Origin: an uncultured Collinsella sp.
GTDB taxonomy: Bacteria > Actinomycetota > Coriobacteriia > Coriobacteriales > Coriobacteriaceae
DNA length: 64,000 nt
Assembly: GCA_902494715.1 (NCBI GenBank)
Contig: CABUUJ010000001.1
Location: 1 to 64,000, forward strand
Direction of reading: 5' to 3'
In this document: piece after piece, positions 8,636-19,082 of the stretch
Position numbering within the stretch: the first letter of the stretch is position 1
Layout: the number at the start of each line of letters is the position of its first letter
The notes under the pieces: model-generated
Databases searched by the model: none
Told to the model about the DNA's origin: nothing
What the model saw: only the letters and a program-made list of their open reading frames with translations
Made by a program: the position numbers and the translations under genes

Positions 8636-8786
8636 CTTGGCGCTTGATTGATCTTGTGCAATCGAGACGGCGATAGGCCATGGGCTATTTGCCGCAAAGA
8701 TGCTCCGCGTGTAATTTGCCCGAGGCGTGGGCCGATGGCGTATCATTATCTCTTGCTTGTTTGCACTGCTCAGGGAGGGGCCGCGC

Positions 8787-10040
8787 ATGGCGCAGGAACA
8801 CGATCTGTTTGATGACATTATCGAGATCAGCAAGGGTTTCGACTTTCTTAAAAACCCGCTTGGCGGTGTGACCGATGCACTCGATCCGTCGGCGCCTCAA
8901 TGGAATCCTGCTGACTACAAGGAGCGCCCGCGCGGCAACACCATTCCGTGCCTGACCTGCAAAAACGAAAAGAGCGGCTGCACCGCGTGCATGGACGTGT
9001 GCCCGGTCAACGCTATCGAGGTCGAGGAAGACTCCATCGAGATCCTCGACTCCTGTCGCAAGTGCGGCCTGTGCGCCGCTGCCTGTCCGACCGAGGCGAT
9101 CATCTCGCCGCGCCTGGCGCCCAAAAACGTCTACGACGACATTGTCTCGGCGGCTACGAGCCACGAGACCGCCTACGTCACCTGCACGCGTGCCCTTAAG
9201 CGCATGCCGCGCGAGAACGAAGTCGTCGTTGCCTGCGTGGGCGATATTACGGCCGAGACCTGGTTCTCGGTACTGGCAGACTATCCCAACGTGAGTGTGT
9301 ACCTGCCGTTGGGCGTGTGCGATAAATGCCGCAACACCGGCGGTGAGGACATTCTGGGCGAGGCGATTGCGAAGGCCGAAGAGTGGTCTGGCACGGGTAT
9401 GGGCCTGGAGGTCGATCCCAAAAGCCTCAAATGCCATAAGCGCCGCGAGTACGAGCGCAAGGAGTACATGGAAAAGATCGCCCGCACCACGGGCCTGACG
9501 GTGACCAAGCTCAATCCGGCGACGGCGGCGCTGGCCTCGGTGACGCAGAAGCTCAAGGCCCATCGCCATCAGATTACCCAGCTGGAGCGCACACTCAACA
9601 CCATGTGCGGCACCACGACGACCAAGCGCCGCCGTACGCTTACACACGGGCGGCAGCTGGTGCTCTCGACGCTGCAAAACCACCCCGAGCTTGCCCAGAA
9701 CATGCAGGTGAGCACGCCGGAGTGCGATTTTGACAAGTGCACGTCGTGCGGCGAGTGCGTCAATGTATGCCCCACGTTCGCCTGCGATTTGGTGGGAAGC
9801 GGCCGCTTTGCGTTGGAGTCCACGTATTGTTTAGGCTGCGGCGCCTGTGTCAAGGTGTGCCCCGAGCATGCGCTCAAACTGGTTGAGCACGATGCGTCCA
9901 ACTTGGTTGTCGTCGACCCCGAGGCCGAGGAAAAGGCCGCCCAGAAGGCCAAAGCCCACGAAGAGGCCCAAAAGGCAAAAGCCGAGGCGAAAGCTAAGCT
10001 CGGCAAGATGCTCGATCAGGTGGAGAAGCTCGCGGACTAG
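8787..10040 (+). CDS. Multi-cluster 4Fe-4S ferredoxin-type protein
   Basis: A 417-residue soluble protein starting at ATG 8787, with GGGAGGGG 6 bases upstream. Near the N-terminus is a C-x2-C motif (CLTC), then two ferredoxin motifs (CTACMDVCPVN and CRKCGLCAAACP). The middle (about 120-220) has further cysteines in a domain resembling a hydrogenase-delta or CoB-CoM-reductase-like electron carrier. A second ferredoxin pair sits at about 320-370 (CTSCGECVNVCP and CLGCGACVKVCP). The C-terminal 45 residues are Lys/Ala/Glu-rich and probably form one long charged helix. It likely shuttles electrons between redox partners in the cytoplasm. No catalytic partner gene is adjacent, so the pathway is unknown. 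Confidence 0.8.
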   Translation: MAQEHDLFDDIIEISKGFDFLKNPLGGVTDALDPSAPQWNPADYKERPRGNTIPCLTCKNEKSGCTACMDVCPVNAIEVEEDSIEILDSCRKCGLCAAACPTEAIISPRLAPKNVYDDIVSAATSHETAYVTCTRALKRMPRENEVVVACVGDITAETWFSVLADYPNVSVYLPLGVCDKCRNTGGEDILGEAIAKAEEWSGTGMGLEVDPKSLKCHKRREYERKEYMEKIARTTGLTVTKLNPATAALASVTQKLKAHRHQITQLERTLNTMCGTTTTKRRRTLTHGRQLVLSTLQNHPELAQNMQVSTPECDFDKCTSCGECVNVCPTFACDLVGSGRFALESTYCLGCGACVKVCPEHALKLVEHDASNLVVVDPEAEEKAAQKAKAHEEAQKAKAEAKAKLGKMLDQVEKLAD

Positions 10041-10089
10041 CTAAAAGAGCGTAAATGATGGCCGGTGGGACAGATACTGCCCCGCCGGC

Positions 10090-10162
10090 CAAAAAAGTTG
10101 CGGTGGAATAGTTCCTGTTTTGCCCTTAAGCTGGCCATTCTAGGAACTATTCCACCGCAACT
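10090..10162 (-). terminator. Terminator / long inverted repeat after the GntR gene
   Basis: Perfect 21-bp inverted repeat (10096-10116 with 10142-10162; arms begin AGTTGCGGTGG and end TAGTTCCT) with a 25-nt loop. On the minus strand the hairpin is followed by six T (10091-10096), so it ends the GntR transcript. A GC-rich hairpin at about 10061-10090 on the other side may serve the plus-strand ferredoxin gene. The sequence looks like a member of a dispersed palindrome family. Confidence 0.8.
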
Positions 10163-10171
10163 AATAAATGG

Positions 10172-10927
10172 TTAGTTCATGCTGCTTTGGTGGCCGGTTC
10201 GACCGGTACCGTTGCGCGTCACGGTTTCATGGAGCAAAAAGAACCCGGGGACCTGTTTGGTCTCGGTGTATTCCATAAGGATGCCGTCGGCGTTGTAGGT
10301 CTGCCCGCGTATAACGGCGAGTGCGTTAAAGTCGTCGAGATCGAGCACGCGCGTATCCTCGGGCGTGGGGTGCTCAATCGTTACATCGCGTTTGCCCGTG
10401 GCAATCTTAATGCCAAGATCTTCTTCGAGGTAACGATAGATCGAGTCGTTGACAATCTCGGGTGTCAGCCCCGGTACTTGTGAGCTTAGGTAATAGGAGT
10501 CGTCGGAGCACACGGCTTGTCCGTCTGCATAACGGATGCGTTTGGCGCGTGTGAGCTCACAGCCTTCGGGAAACCCGGTAATCTTGGAGAGCGCCTTGCT
10601 ACAGATGAGGAGCTCAAAGACGGTGGTGACGGTCTTGAGCTCAAAGCCTCGGTTGACCGCGATTTCCTTAAAGGTCTCGAGTCCGCCGCCACCACGACTC
10701 TTCTCGTCGCTGATGTTGCGAATGACGCGCATGCCTTTGCCTTGCTGGGGGAGCACGTAACCATCTGCCGCAAGCATCGAGATGGCGCGACGGACCGTCA
10801 TGCGCGAACAGTCAAACAGCTGCGTGAGCTCAGTCTCCGAAGGCAGATAGCTCTGATAGGCGTATGTGCCGTCGTCAATCGACTGCTTCACGTTGTCATA
10901 AATAGTTTGGAAGATGGCTCGCGCCAT
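10172..10927 (-). CDS. GntR-family (HutC/TreR type) transcriptional regulator
   Basis: A 251-residue regulator. Residues 1-70 form the winged helix-turn-helix (SYLPSETELTQLFDCSRMTV, then RRAISMLAADGYV). Residues 85-240 are a UTRA-type ligand domain. It lies next to a sugar dehydrogenase and opposite an alpha-glucoside PTS and GH4 gene, so the effector is probably a phosphorylated alpha-glucoside or glucose 6-phosphate, as for TreR and MalR-like members. The matching operators are the TGTCTA-type palindromes in 12065-12229. It shares the minus strand with the dehydrogenase at 10993 with a 65-bp gap and may be co-transcribed and autoregulated. Confidence 0.9.
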   Translation of the reverse strand: MARAIFQTIYDNVKQSIDDGTYAYQSYLPSETELTQLFDCSRMTVRRAISMLAADGYVLPQQGKGMRVIRNISDEKSRGGGGLETFKEIAVNRGFELKTVTTVFELLICSKALSKITGFPEGCELTRAKRIRYADGQAVCSDDSYYLSSQVPGLTPEIVNDSIYRYLEEDLGIKIATGKRDVTIEHPTPEDTRVLDLDDFNALAVIRGQTYNADGILMEYTETKQVPGFFLLHETVTRNGTGRTGHQSSMN

Positions 10928-10992
10928 GACGGTCTCCTAGAGCTGGGTGCGCGAGTGGTGGATGAGGACCGCTCGCGCGGGTGTCGATCGAT

Positions 10993-12018
10993 TTACTTGC
11001 TGGGGTCGATTATATATTTGCCCATGGCACGCAGGGCCGGGTCTGACAGGATGGCGCCGAGTTCGTCGAGGGAGGCTACCTTTGCGACCATCGAGGATAC
11101 GTCGAGCCTGCCAGAGTCGATGAGCTCGAGCGCACGACGCTGCGTATAAGGGTTAATGTAGGACGAGGTAAGCACAAGCTCCTTCTGGAAGACCTCGAAG
11201 GGCTTGACGGTGATCGTCTCATCGGGCTTGGTGAGGCCGAACATCATGACCGTAGCCTTGTGGCCGGCGATCTGGATGGCCTGCTCGATGGTGACGGGCT
11301 TGCCAACACACTCGATAACGACATCGACGTTGCCGACGCCCTCCTGCTTCAGGCGGGCCGGGACGTCCTCGTGGATGGAATCAATTGCCAGGTCGGCGCC
11401 GAGTTTGAGCGCAACCTCGCGCTTGCCTTCGACGGGCTCGAGCAAGACAACCTTGGTGGCGCCGGCGTTTTTAGCAAGCTGCATCATGAGCAGACCGATC
11501 ATGCCACCGCCGATAACGACAACTGTGCTGCCGGGCTTGATGTTGCACATATCGATGCCGTGCAGGCAGCAGGCGACGGGCTCGGTCATAGCACCCTGCT
11601 CAAAGCTGGTGTGATCGCCCAACTTGTAGACTTGCTGCATATCGACGGAGCAGTACTCGGCAAAGCCGCCGTTAACAGTGGTGCCGTAACCGGTCATATG
11701 CTCGCAGTAGTGGTTGATTCCGTCGCGGCAGGGTTCGCAGCAGCCGCAGGGATGGTTTGGGTCGATGCACACGCGATCGCCCGGTTTAAAGCCAGCGACG
11801 TCGCTGCCCACGGCCTCGACAACGCCCGCAAACTCATGACCAAGGATCGTGGGCGGGGTAACGTCGGCTGCACCCTTGTCGCCTTCATAGATATGAACGT
11901 CGGTACCGCAGACGCCGCAAGCTTTGACGTTGATCAGAACGTCGCGCCTGCCCACGGCCGGCTTTGCCGATTCCTCGACTCTGAGGTCGTGCTTTCCATA
12001 GAAGACCGCGCTTTTCAT
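10993..12018 (-). CDS. Zinc-dependent medium-chain dehydrogenase (sorbitol/threonine dehydrogenase-like)
   Basis: A 341-residue MDR enzyme. It has the catalytic zinc site CGVCGTDVH and GHEFAGVV, the structural zinc loop with four cysteines (CGCCEPCRDGINHYC), and the Rossmann motif VVIGGGMIGLLMMQLA. It would oxidise a polyol or sugar alcohol with NAD(P); the substrate cannot be read from sequence. It is divergent from the PTS/GH4 operon across a shared operator region, which suggests it takes part in the same sugar response. ATG 12018 follows a clear AAGGAGTC. Confidence 0.88.
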   Translation of the reverse strand: MKSAVFYGKHDLRVEESAKPAVGRRDVLINVKACGVCGTDVHIYEGDKGAADVTPPTILGHEFAGVVEAVGSDVAGFKPGDRVCIDPNHPCGCCEPCRDGINHYCEHMTGYGTTVNGGFAEYCSVDMQQVYKLGDHTSFEQGAMTEPVACCLHGIDMCNIKPGSTVVVIGGGMIGLLMMQLAKNAGATKVVLLEPVEGKREVALKLGADLAIDSIHEDVPARLKQEGVGNVDVVIECVGKPVTIEQAIQIAGHKATVMMFGLTKPDETITVKPFEVFQKELVLTSSYINPYTQRRALELIDSGRLDVSSMVAKVASLDELGAILSDPALRAMGKYIIDPSK

Positions 12019-12375
12019 GGTGACTCCTTAACGTGGCGGTGAATGTTGTAATGAAGTATAGGCATGTCTATAGATATAGACAAGCACATCTAGACAAGTA
12101 GAAAAGAAAAATGAAATGCAGCCATCAGCTATGTCAGATTTAACAGGCGAAATACTGGACATATACCGTTTACGGCCAATAATCAACCGTTTACCGACCG
12201 TAGTATTTATGCTAACTTGTCTAGATAAGTGATATGATAAAAATAGAAGCGCAAGAAGTCAGGGAAGCGGGCCCACCCGTCCTATTGCACGAGGTACACG
12301 CAAACGGCGCGTCTGCGGTCTCGAGTGAAGCCAAAACCGCAGCCGCTCCGAATGAAGAGAGGGGGATTCCCCGTC
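12019..12375. promoter_or_regulatory. Divergent control region with three GntR-type operators
   Basis: Three related sites are visible. 12065-12082 is an 18-bp palindrome, TGTCTATA-GA-TATAGACA. 12087-12098 is CATCTAGACAAG. 12216-12229 is CTTGTCTAGATAAG. The TTGTCTAGA core is like that of HutC/TreR-class GntR operators. A likely plus-strand promoter has an extended -10, TG-A-TATGAT (12230-12238), and overlaps the third site, so binding there would block the PTS operon. The first two sites sit near the start of the dehydrogenase gene. The stretch also has two ACCGTTTAC repeats of unknown meaning. The 130-nt leader before the PTS start holds no clear gene. Confidence 0.75.
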
Positions 12376-13986
12376 ATGATGCAAAAGATACAACGTTTCG
12401 GCGGTGCAATGTACACGCCTGCAATTCTTTTCGCATTTTCCGGAATCGTCGTCGGCCTGGGTACGTTGTTTACCACCGAGGCGATCTTTGGCGAGATGGC
12501 CACAGCGGGTCATCTTTGGTTTGATTGCTGGAATGTGCTGCTCCAGGGTGGTTGGACGCTCTTTAACCAGATGCCGTTGCTGTTTTGCGTAGCGTTGCCA
12601 ATCTCGCTCGCGAACAAGCAGAACGCTCGCTGCTGCATGGAGGCTTTGGCCATCTACCTTACCTTCAACTACTTTGTAATCACAATCTTGGGGCAGTGGG
12701 GCCCTGTCTTTGGGGTCGACTACTCTGTCGAGGCGGGCAGCGGTACTGGTCTTGCCACTATCGCAAGCATCAAAACGCTTGATATGGGCATCATGGGCGC
12801 GCTTATCATTTCTGGTATCGCCACGATGCTGCATAATAAGTTCTTCGACACCGAGCTCCCCGAGTGGTTGGGCGTGTTCTCGGGTTCCGTGTTCATCTAT
12901 ATGATCGGTTTCTTCGTTATGGTTCCGGTCGCTCTTATCGCCTGCCTGGTGTGGCCGCATGTTCAGGCTGCCATCTCTGCCTTCCAGGGATTCATCCTTT
13001 CCGCCGGTACGTTTGGCGTGGGTGTCTTTGCTTTCTTCGAGCGCGTGCTGATCCCTACAGGCCTGCACCACTTTATCTATACGCCGTTCTATTACGACAA
13101 CGCGGCGGTCAACGGCGGCATCTTTGCTGCTTGGGCCAACATCCTGCCCCAATTGGCTGCCGATCCGAGCATTGCTCTTAAGGATGCCGCACCCTGGGCT
13201 GCCTATACCTGCCCTGGTTGGACTAAGGTCTTCGGCTCGCTTGGCGTCGCCATTGCGTTTTATATGACCGCCAAACCCGAGCGCAAGCAGCGCGTCAAGG
13301 CTCTGCTGATCCCGGTCACCCTTACCGCTATGCTTTGCGGTATCACCGAGCCGCTTGACTTCACCTTCCTGTTCATTGCGCCCGGCCTGTTCGTCGTCCA
13401 CTGCGTGCTCGGAGCGCTTGGCTGCATGGCTCAAAACCTCCTTGGCGTCGTGGGCATCTTCGACGGCGGCATCATCTCGATGCTCTCGTGGGACTGGCTG
13501 CCCCTTTGGGCCGCACACGGTCTGCAGTACGCCATCTCCATCCTTGTCGGTCTGTGCTTTACCGCCCTTTGGGTCGTGGTCTTCCGTTTCCTGATCGTCA
13601 AGTTCGACTTTAAGACCCCCGGTCGCGAGGATGACGACGTCGAGGTCGAGCTCAAGTCCAAGGCCGACTACAAGCAAAAGCAGAGCGGTGCTGCTGCTGG
13701 CAAATCGGTCGCCCAGAGTAAAGATGATGAGCGCTTGGTGCTTGCCGAGAACATCCTCGATCTGCTCGGTGGCACGGATAACATCATCGATGTAACTAAC
13801 TGCGCTACCCGTCTGCGCGTTAACGTCAAGGACAAGAGCGTCGTTGCACCCGAGGCTTCCTTCAAGGCGATCGGTACGCATGGCTTGGTGGTCCAAGGTC
13901 AGTCAATCCAGGTTATCATCGGCCTTACCGTCCCGCAGGTTCGCGAGAAGTTCGAGAGTCTTCTGAAGTTCGAGAGTCTTCTGTAA
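12376..13986 (+). CDS. Alpha-glucoside PTS transporter subunit EIICB
   Basis: A 536-residue protein. The first 430 residues form the glucose-superfamily EIIC domain (N-terminal MQKIQRFGGAMYTP, TGLHHFIYTPFYYD, and the GITEPLDFTFLFIAP substrate motif) with about ten membrane segments. A linker leads to EIIB with the phosphorylated cysteine in VTNCATRLRV (Cys476). There is no EIIA domain, so a separate EIIA must donate phosphate. With the downstream 6-phospho-alpha-glucosidase it probably imports maltose-type or other alpha-glucosides. The start at 12376 is chosen for the family N-terminus and GAGAGGGGG upstream; ATG 12325 and 12352 are possible. The last ten codons contain an exact 15-bp tandem duplication (KFESL-L twice). 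Confidence 0.9.
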   Translation: MMQKIQRFGGAMYTPAILFAFSGIVVGLGTLFTTEAIFGEMATAGHLWFDCWNVLLQGGWTLFNQMPLLFCVALPISLANKQNARCCMEALAIYLTFNYFVITILGQWGPVFGVDYSVEAGSGTGLATIASIKTLDMGIMGALIISGIATMLHNKFFDTELPEWLGVFSGSVFIYMIGFFVMVPVALIACLVWPHVQAAISAFQGFILSAGTFGVGVFAFFERVLIPTGLHHFIYTPFYYDNAAVNGGIFAAWANILPQLAADPSIALKDAAPWAAYTCPGWTKVFGSLGVAIAFYMTAKPERKQRVKALLIPVTLTAMLCGITEPLDFTFLFIAPGLFVVHCVLGALGCMAQNLLGVVGIFDGGIISMLSWDWLPLWAAHGLQYAISILVGLCFTALWVVVFRFLIVKFDFKTPGREDDDVEVELKSKADYKQKQSGAAAGKSVAQSKDDERLVLAENILDLLGGTDNIIDVTNCATRLRVNVKDKSVVAPEASFKAIGTHGLVVQGQSIQVIIGLTVPQVREKFESLLKFESLL

Positions 13987-14004
13987 ACCATCGTCCATCG
14001 AAAC

Positions 14005-14044
14005 AATCGGCCTTGCAGAGCCGGTATGCACCGCAAGGCCGATT
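14005..14044 (+). terminator. Intercistronic hairpin between PTS and GH4 genes
   Basis: 12-bp perfect stem AATCGGCCTTGC/GCAAGGCCGATT with a 16-nt loop, but no T run. It is more likely an mRNA-stabilising or partial attenuation structure than a full terminator. Confidence 0.5.
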
Positions 14045-14114
14045 CTGGAGATAAAAAACTCCACTTCTAGGTAACAATTCCAAACCGTACAGGCCGCGTG
14101 CGGGGATGGATTGA

Positions 14115-15485
<1,371 letters not shown>

Positions 15486-15612
15486 GGACTACTGTCTCGA
15501 ACCCTCACGCATCTCTGCTTCATTTGCGCCGTCGTGGCGTCCGGATTCGCCCGGATGCTGCGGCGGCGCTATACTTATGCAGTTTGAAGTACCTGTACCA
15601 AAAGGAGCTGTC

Positions 15613-16689
<1,077 letters not shown>

Positions 16690-16700
16690 GGACGACGTGC

Positions 16701-17084
16701 ATGTTTAAATATGGCAAAAAAGCCGGCTACATGGGCATCGCGCTGCTGGTGCTTGCGGTGATTCCGTTGGTGGTAGCGGCGTGTGTCCTTCCTAACATCG
16801 GCTCCGAGGTGGCAACGAAGTTTAATGCCGCCGGCGAGGTAACGCGTTGGGGCAAGAGCTACGAGTTGCTGGCACTGCCGGTGCTCAACCTATTGCTGAG
16901 CGTGGCGACGTACTTTACGGCAGGACGCCAGGCTAAAAACAATGATGACTCCGCCGCCATGGCACGCATCGTGTGCGAGCGCTACCTGCGCAACGGTTGC
17001 ATCACGGGTGTGTTCCTCAACGTGATCAACGTTTACTTTATGTACTCGGCGATTACCGGAACGGGCTTTGGCTTTGGTTTCTAG
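16701..17084 (+). CDS. Small DUF1648/SdpI-like membrane protein
   Basis: A 127-residue protein with a first membrane helix at about 11-33, then the short motif ATKFNAAGEVTRWGKS, which matches the DUF1648 signature found in SdpI-type immunity or signal proteins, then helices at about 53-72 and 98-120. It begins 11 bases after ychF and may be co-transcribed. It lacks the longer C-terminal part of SdpI, and its role is unknown. Confidence 0.7.
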   Translation: MFKYGKKAGYMGIALLVLAVIPLVVAACVLPNIGSEVATKFNAAGEVTRWGKSYELLALPVLNLLLSVATYFTAGRQAKNNDDSAAMARIVCERYLRNGCITGVFLNVINVYFMYSAITGTGFGFGF

Positions 17085-17093
17085 CTTGTCCTT

Positions 17094-17483
17094 TTAAGCA
17101 ACGAGCCTGCACGCATATTCAATGGCTGCTGCGAGGCCGCCGCTCGATCGTGGTTTAAAGACCATGTCGGCGGCGGCCTCGTTTTCGTATCCGGCGCCGC
17201 GAAGGGCGAGTGCGATACCGGCTTCCAGGAGAAGGGGCAGGCCACGCTGGCTGGTTGCGATTACGGCAGCCTGATTGAGCGAGCAGCTGTGCGCTTGGCA
17301 TTGGATGGCAAGTTCACCTTGCGCCGGGCAAGGGACCAGAACGGCGGCGACGCGACTTGATAGCAATGCAAATGCTGTGCGCTCATCGGGCGAGAGACAT
17401 TCTGCTTCAACGACGACGAGCTTGGGCGGTGCGCTGTTTGTGCGAAGCGTGGCTCGGTACGTGCGGACCGAAGAACCCGACAT
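17094..17483 (-). CDS. Uncharacterised 129-residue protein divergent from an XRE regulator
   Basis: I do not recognise a family. The chosen start is ATG 17483, with AGGAG 7 bases upstream on the minus strand; an alternative at 17507 would start inside the palindrome. The sequence has hydrophobic stretches (AAVLVPCPAQGELAIQC, GLPLLLEAGIALALRG) but no convincing membrane helix, and several cysteines. It is divergent from a short XRE gene, with a 24-bp palindrome between them, so it is very probably the target of that regulator. Confidence 0.55.
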   Translation of the reverse strand: MSGSSVRTYRATLRTNSAPPKLVVVEAECLSPDERTAFALLSSRVAAVLVPCPAQGELAIQCQAHSCSLNQAAVIATSQRGLPLLLEAGIALALRGAGYENEAAADMVFKPRSSGGLAAAIEYACRLVA

Positions 17484-17506
17484 AGAAAACTCCTGTGTAT
17501 TCGGCA

Positions 17507-17530
17507 AAACGTAAACTATAGTTTACGTTT
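17507..17530. promoter_or_regulatory. Perfect 24-bp palindrome, candidate XRE operator
   Basis: Each arm reads AAACGTAAACTA and its reverse complement follows without a spacer. It lies between the divergent gene at 17483 and the XRE gene at 17560, where it would overlap both promoters. The core GTAAACTATAGTTTAC is typical of dimeric helix-turn-helix regulators. Confidence 0.8.
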
Positions 17531-17559
17531 ATGTTCGGCTCCATTTCAAACTCGGCTGC

Positions 17560-17778
17560 ATGGACGAACGTGCGAAACAGATTCTTGGCAGGCGGGTCGA
17601 AGAGACACGCAGGGACCTTGGTATCTCCAAGGTTGATTTTTGTGTGGCGACAGGAATCAGCCGACCCTATCTCGACCGAATCGAAGACGGGACGGCAAAT
17701 TTCACGCTCAAGGTTCTATTTAAGATCGCGCCCGCACTCGGCATGACGGTGTCAGAGCTTCTCGAGGGTATCGGATAG
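17560..17778 (+). CDS. Small XRE-family helix-turn-helix regulator
   Basis: A 72-residue single-domain protein. The helix-turn-helix covers about residues 15-62 (LGISKVDFCVATGISRPYLD, then RIEDG), followed by the usual MTVSELLEG end. No toxin or effector domain is fused. It is likely an autoregulated repressor binding the adjacent palindrome and controlling the divergent gene at 17094-17483. No strong ribosome site is visible before ATG 17560. Confidence 0.85.
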   Translation: MDERAKQILGRRVEETRRDLGISKVDFCVATGISRPYLDRIEDGTANFTLKVLFKIAPALGMTVSELLEGIG

Positions 17779-17800
17779 GGGATACCCGTCGACAACTGGA

Positions 17801-18814
17801 TTACGCCATCGGGATACGGTCGTGGTTGACTTGGCTGTAGAACAGGCGCTGGATTTCGGCGGCATCACGTGACTGGCCGAGTGCCCACATGGTCTTGGCC
17901 ACGAGCGTCTCGGTGGTCATGTCATCGCCGCGCAGAATGCCCGGATGATCGGCGTATGCACGGCCGACCTCATAAACGCCCAAATCGAGGCCCTCTTCGG
18001 GGACCTGCGTGGTCATAACGACGGTGCGGCCCGAATCGACCCAGCGGAAAATCGCCTCCTGGAATGACTCGCCGGACTCGCCAAACTCGGGAATACCGCC
18101 AATGCCAAAGGTCTCAAGAATTACAGCATCGTAGCTATCGGCTAGGGCGTCCAGGATACCCGGGTTCACGCCGGGCGTCAGCTTAAGGACAAACACGCGC
18201 GGGTCGATGCTGTCGTAGAAACGCACCGGGTTTTCGCCCTGATGAGTGCCGTGGAGCCCGTTGCGCACGATGCGGTCGTTGCGGATGTAGGCAATGGGCG
18301 GATAGTTGACGCTAATGAACGCGTTAAAGCTCATGGTGCGCTGCTTGCGGGCGCGCGTGCCGGCAATGGCGACGCCACCAAACACAATCGACACATCGTA
18401 CGAGTGCTCGTCGAGCGCATAGAGCAGGCTCTGGTACAGGTTGAGTTTGGCATCAGTAAAAGGGTTGCCCATGGGCTTTTGCGAGCCGGTGAGTACGATG
18501 GGCTTGGGGCTGTCCTGAATCAGATAGGAAAGTGCTGCCGCGGTGTAGCTCATGGTGTCGGTGCCGTGCAGAATCACGAAGCCGTCGTGATCGGCATAAC
18601 CCTCGACGATGACATCGCGGATACGCATCCAGTCGCTCGGGCGCATATTGGTGCTGTCGATGTTCATGGGCTGTACCACGTCGAGCTCGCAGAGGCCCGA
18701 GATCTCGGGGACGCTCTGGGCGAGCTCCTCACCGGTCAGGGCGGGGGAGAGGCCGTTGCCGTCCTCGGTCGATGCGATGGTGCCGCCCGTGGCGATGAGA
18801 AGGATGCGCTTCAT
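17801..18814 (-). CDS. L-asparaginase, type I-like
   Basis: A 337-residue enzyme that hydrolyses asparagine to aspartate and ammonia. The first threonine motif is ATGGTIAST at residues 7-15, and the second is the HGTDTMSYT element with the catalytic Thr-Asp pair. GSQKPMGNPFTDAKLN contains the conserved lysine region. There is no signal peptide, so it is cytoplasmic, like the low-affinity AnsA type. The start is set at ATG 18814, immediately before MKRILLIATGG; the open frame extends 24 codons further without a ribosome site or family similarity. Confidence 0.92.
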   Translation of the reverse strand: MKRILLIATGGTIASTEDGNGLSPALTGEELAQSVPEISGLCELDVVQPMNIDSTNMRPSDWMRIRDVIVEGYADHDGFVILHGTDTMSYTAAALSYLIQDSPKPIVLTGSQKPMGNPFTDAKLNLYQSLLYALDEHSYDVSIVFGGVAIAGTRARKQRTMSFNAFISVNYPPIAYIRNDRIVRNGLHGTHQGENPVRFYDSIDPRVFVLKLTPGVNPGILDALADSYDAVILETFGIGGIPEFGESGESFQEAIFRWVDSGRTVVMTTQVPEEGLDLGVYEVGRAYADHPGILRGDDMTTETLVAKTMWALGQSRDAAEIQRLFYSQVNHDRIPMA

Positions 18815-19082
18815 GCTGGTATTCCTATCGTATTTGCCGCCGCAGAGGCGGAGTCGTTCGGCAGTATTGTGGCACAGGGCGTCCAATGTTCAAACGTATT
18901 ACATCATCTGTAACGTTTAGTAACACTTCAATTGCCGTCAAATAGGGGCCCAGGTCGTGCGTTTGCCGTGCGCTGATGGCAGCGAGGGACGAGAAACCCC
19001 ATATAACGTGTACACTATGGAGGTTATTTTCGTTCATTCACGCGGGTGGGCACCGGCTCCCCGCCAACAAGAGGGGGAAACC

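Noticed and set aside
18815..19082. Guanine/xanthine riboswitch before guaA
   Set aside because: No paired-loop purine riboswitch core can be drawn in the 268-bp leader; only ordinary sequence and a ribosome site are seen.
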